NCBI GenBank assembly: GCA_029880425.1
Contig: JAOUOK010000086.1
Location: forward strand, 1 to 7,055
Length of the DNA: 7,055 nucleotides
Origin: Gammaproteobacteria bacterium
Lineage (GTDB): Bacteria; Pseudomonadota; Gammaproteobacteria; UBA6429; Thiohalophilaceae
Direction: 5' to 3'
Position 1 is the first letter of the stretch. Each line of letters starts with the position of its first letter. The position numbers and the translations under genes were made by a program. Below are positions 6,904 through 7,055 of this stretch, piece after piece. The notes below the pieces were generated by a model, which made no database searches, was not told where the DNA came from, and was given only the letters and a program-made list of their open reading frames with translations.

Positions 6904-7055
6904 ATGACTGATGCTGAACAAAATAATGAGTTACCTGCTAACTCAATACCTGCTGTAGCTGATACACCCAGGCATGTTGCCATTATTATGGATGGCAACG
7001 GCCGTTGGGCACAAAAGCGGGGACTTCCCCGTGTTGCAGGCCATAAGGCTGGTGT
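6904..7055 (+). CDS. uppS: Undecaprenyl diphosphate synthase (cis-prenyltransferase), 5' part
   Basis: UppS condenses eight isopentenyl diphosphates onto farnesyl diphosphate to make the C55 lipid carrier for peptidoglycan and O-antigen. Only the first 50 codons and two bases are in the window. Residues 23-50 carry the family's N-terminal signature [18 protein letters not shown] followed by [10 protein letters not shown]30 corresponds to the catalytic Asp26 of E. coli, and the GNGRWA loop binds the diphosphate. The ATG at 6904 is the only ATG in frame before the motif, because a TGA lies three codons upstream. It gives a 22-residue lead-in of similar length to that of E. coli. No Shine-Dalgarno sequence is visible before it. 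The position directly after frr matches Pseudomonas-type order, where cdsA and dxr follow. Confidence 0.96.
   Translation, partial: MTDAEQNNELPANSIPAVADTPRHVAIIMDGNGRWAQKRGLPRVAGHKAG

Overview
The window is a conserved housekeeping block of a gammaproteobacterium with a fairly AT-rich genome. Protein sequences closely resemble the Escherichia coli and Pseudomonas counterparts. The gene order glnD-map facing rpsB-tsf-pyrH-frr-uppS is the one known from Pseudomonas-type gammaproteobacteria; in E. coli dxr sits between frr and uppS. I cannot assign a genus from the sequence alone.

Left part, minus strand (1-3152): the front 780 codons of glnD, the uridylyltransferase and uridylyl-removing enzyme that senses nitrogen status, lie 39 bp downstream of map, the methionine aminopeptidase gene. 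The glnD frame is open from its ATG at 2342 to the window edge with no stop, so its C-terminal end is outside the window.

Middle (3153-3496): a 344-bp divergent intergenic region. It holds a good extended -10 promoter with a GC-rich discriminator for rpsB, a leader of about 200 nt before rpsB that can fold, a 17-bp dyad upstream of map, and possibly a map promoter. The leader is the most interesting stretch in the window. A 9-nt element in it is perfectly complementary to the rpsB Shine-Dalgarno region. It also has two copies of a GGGGTG...TAACCCTA motif and a long-range 8-bp stem. This is the layout expected of an S2 autoregulatory mRNA element, with switch-like alternative pairings.

Right part, plus strand (3497-7055): rpsB (ribosomal protein S2), tsf (elongation factor Ts), pyrH (UMP kinase), frr (ribosome recycling factor) and the first 50 codons of uppS (undecaprenyl diphosphate synthase). 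Hairpin terminators or attenuators follow rpsB and tsf, and a candidate promoter precedes frr, so the row is probably read as several overlapping transcription units. The genes serve translation (S2, EF-Ts, RRF, N-terminal methionine removal), pyrimidine nucleotide supply, and the lipid carrier for the cell wall. S2 is unusual in carrying a C-terminal tail of about 75 residues with alternating acidic and Lys/Ala/Thr-rich blocks.

I see no mobile element, CRISPR array, tRNA or rRNA gene, and no wholly new gene system. The novelty, if any, is in the rpsB leader and the S2 tail.
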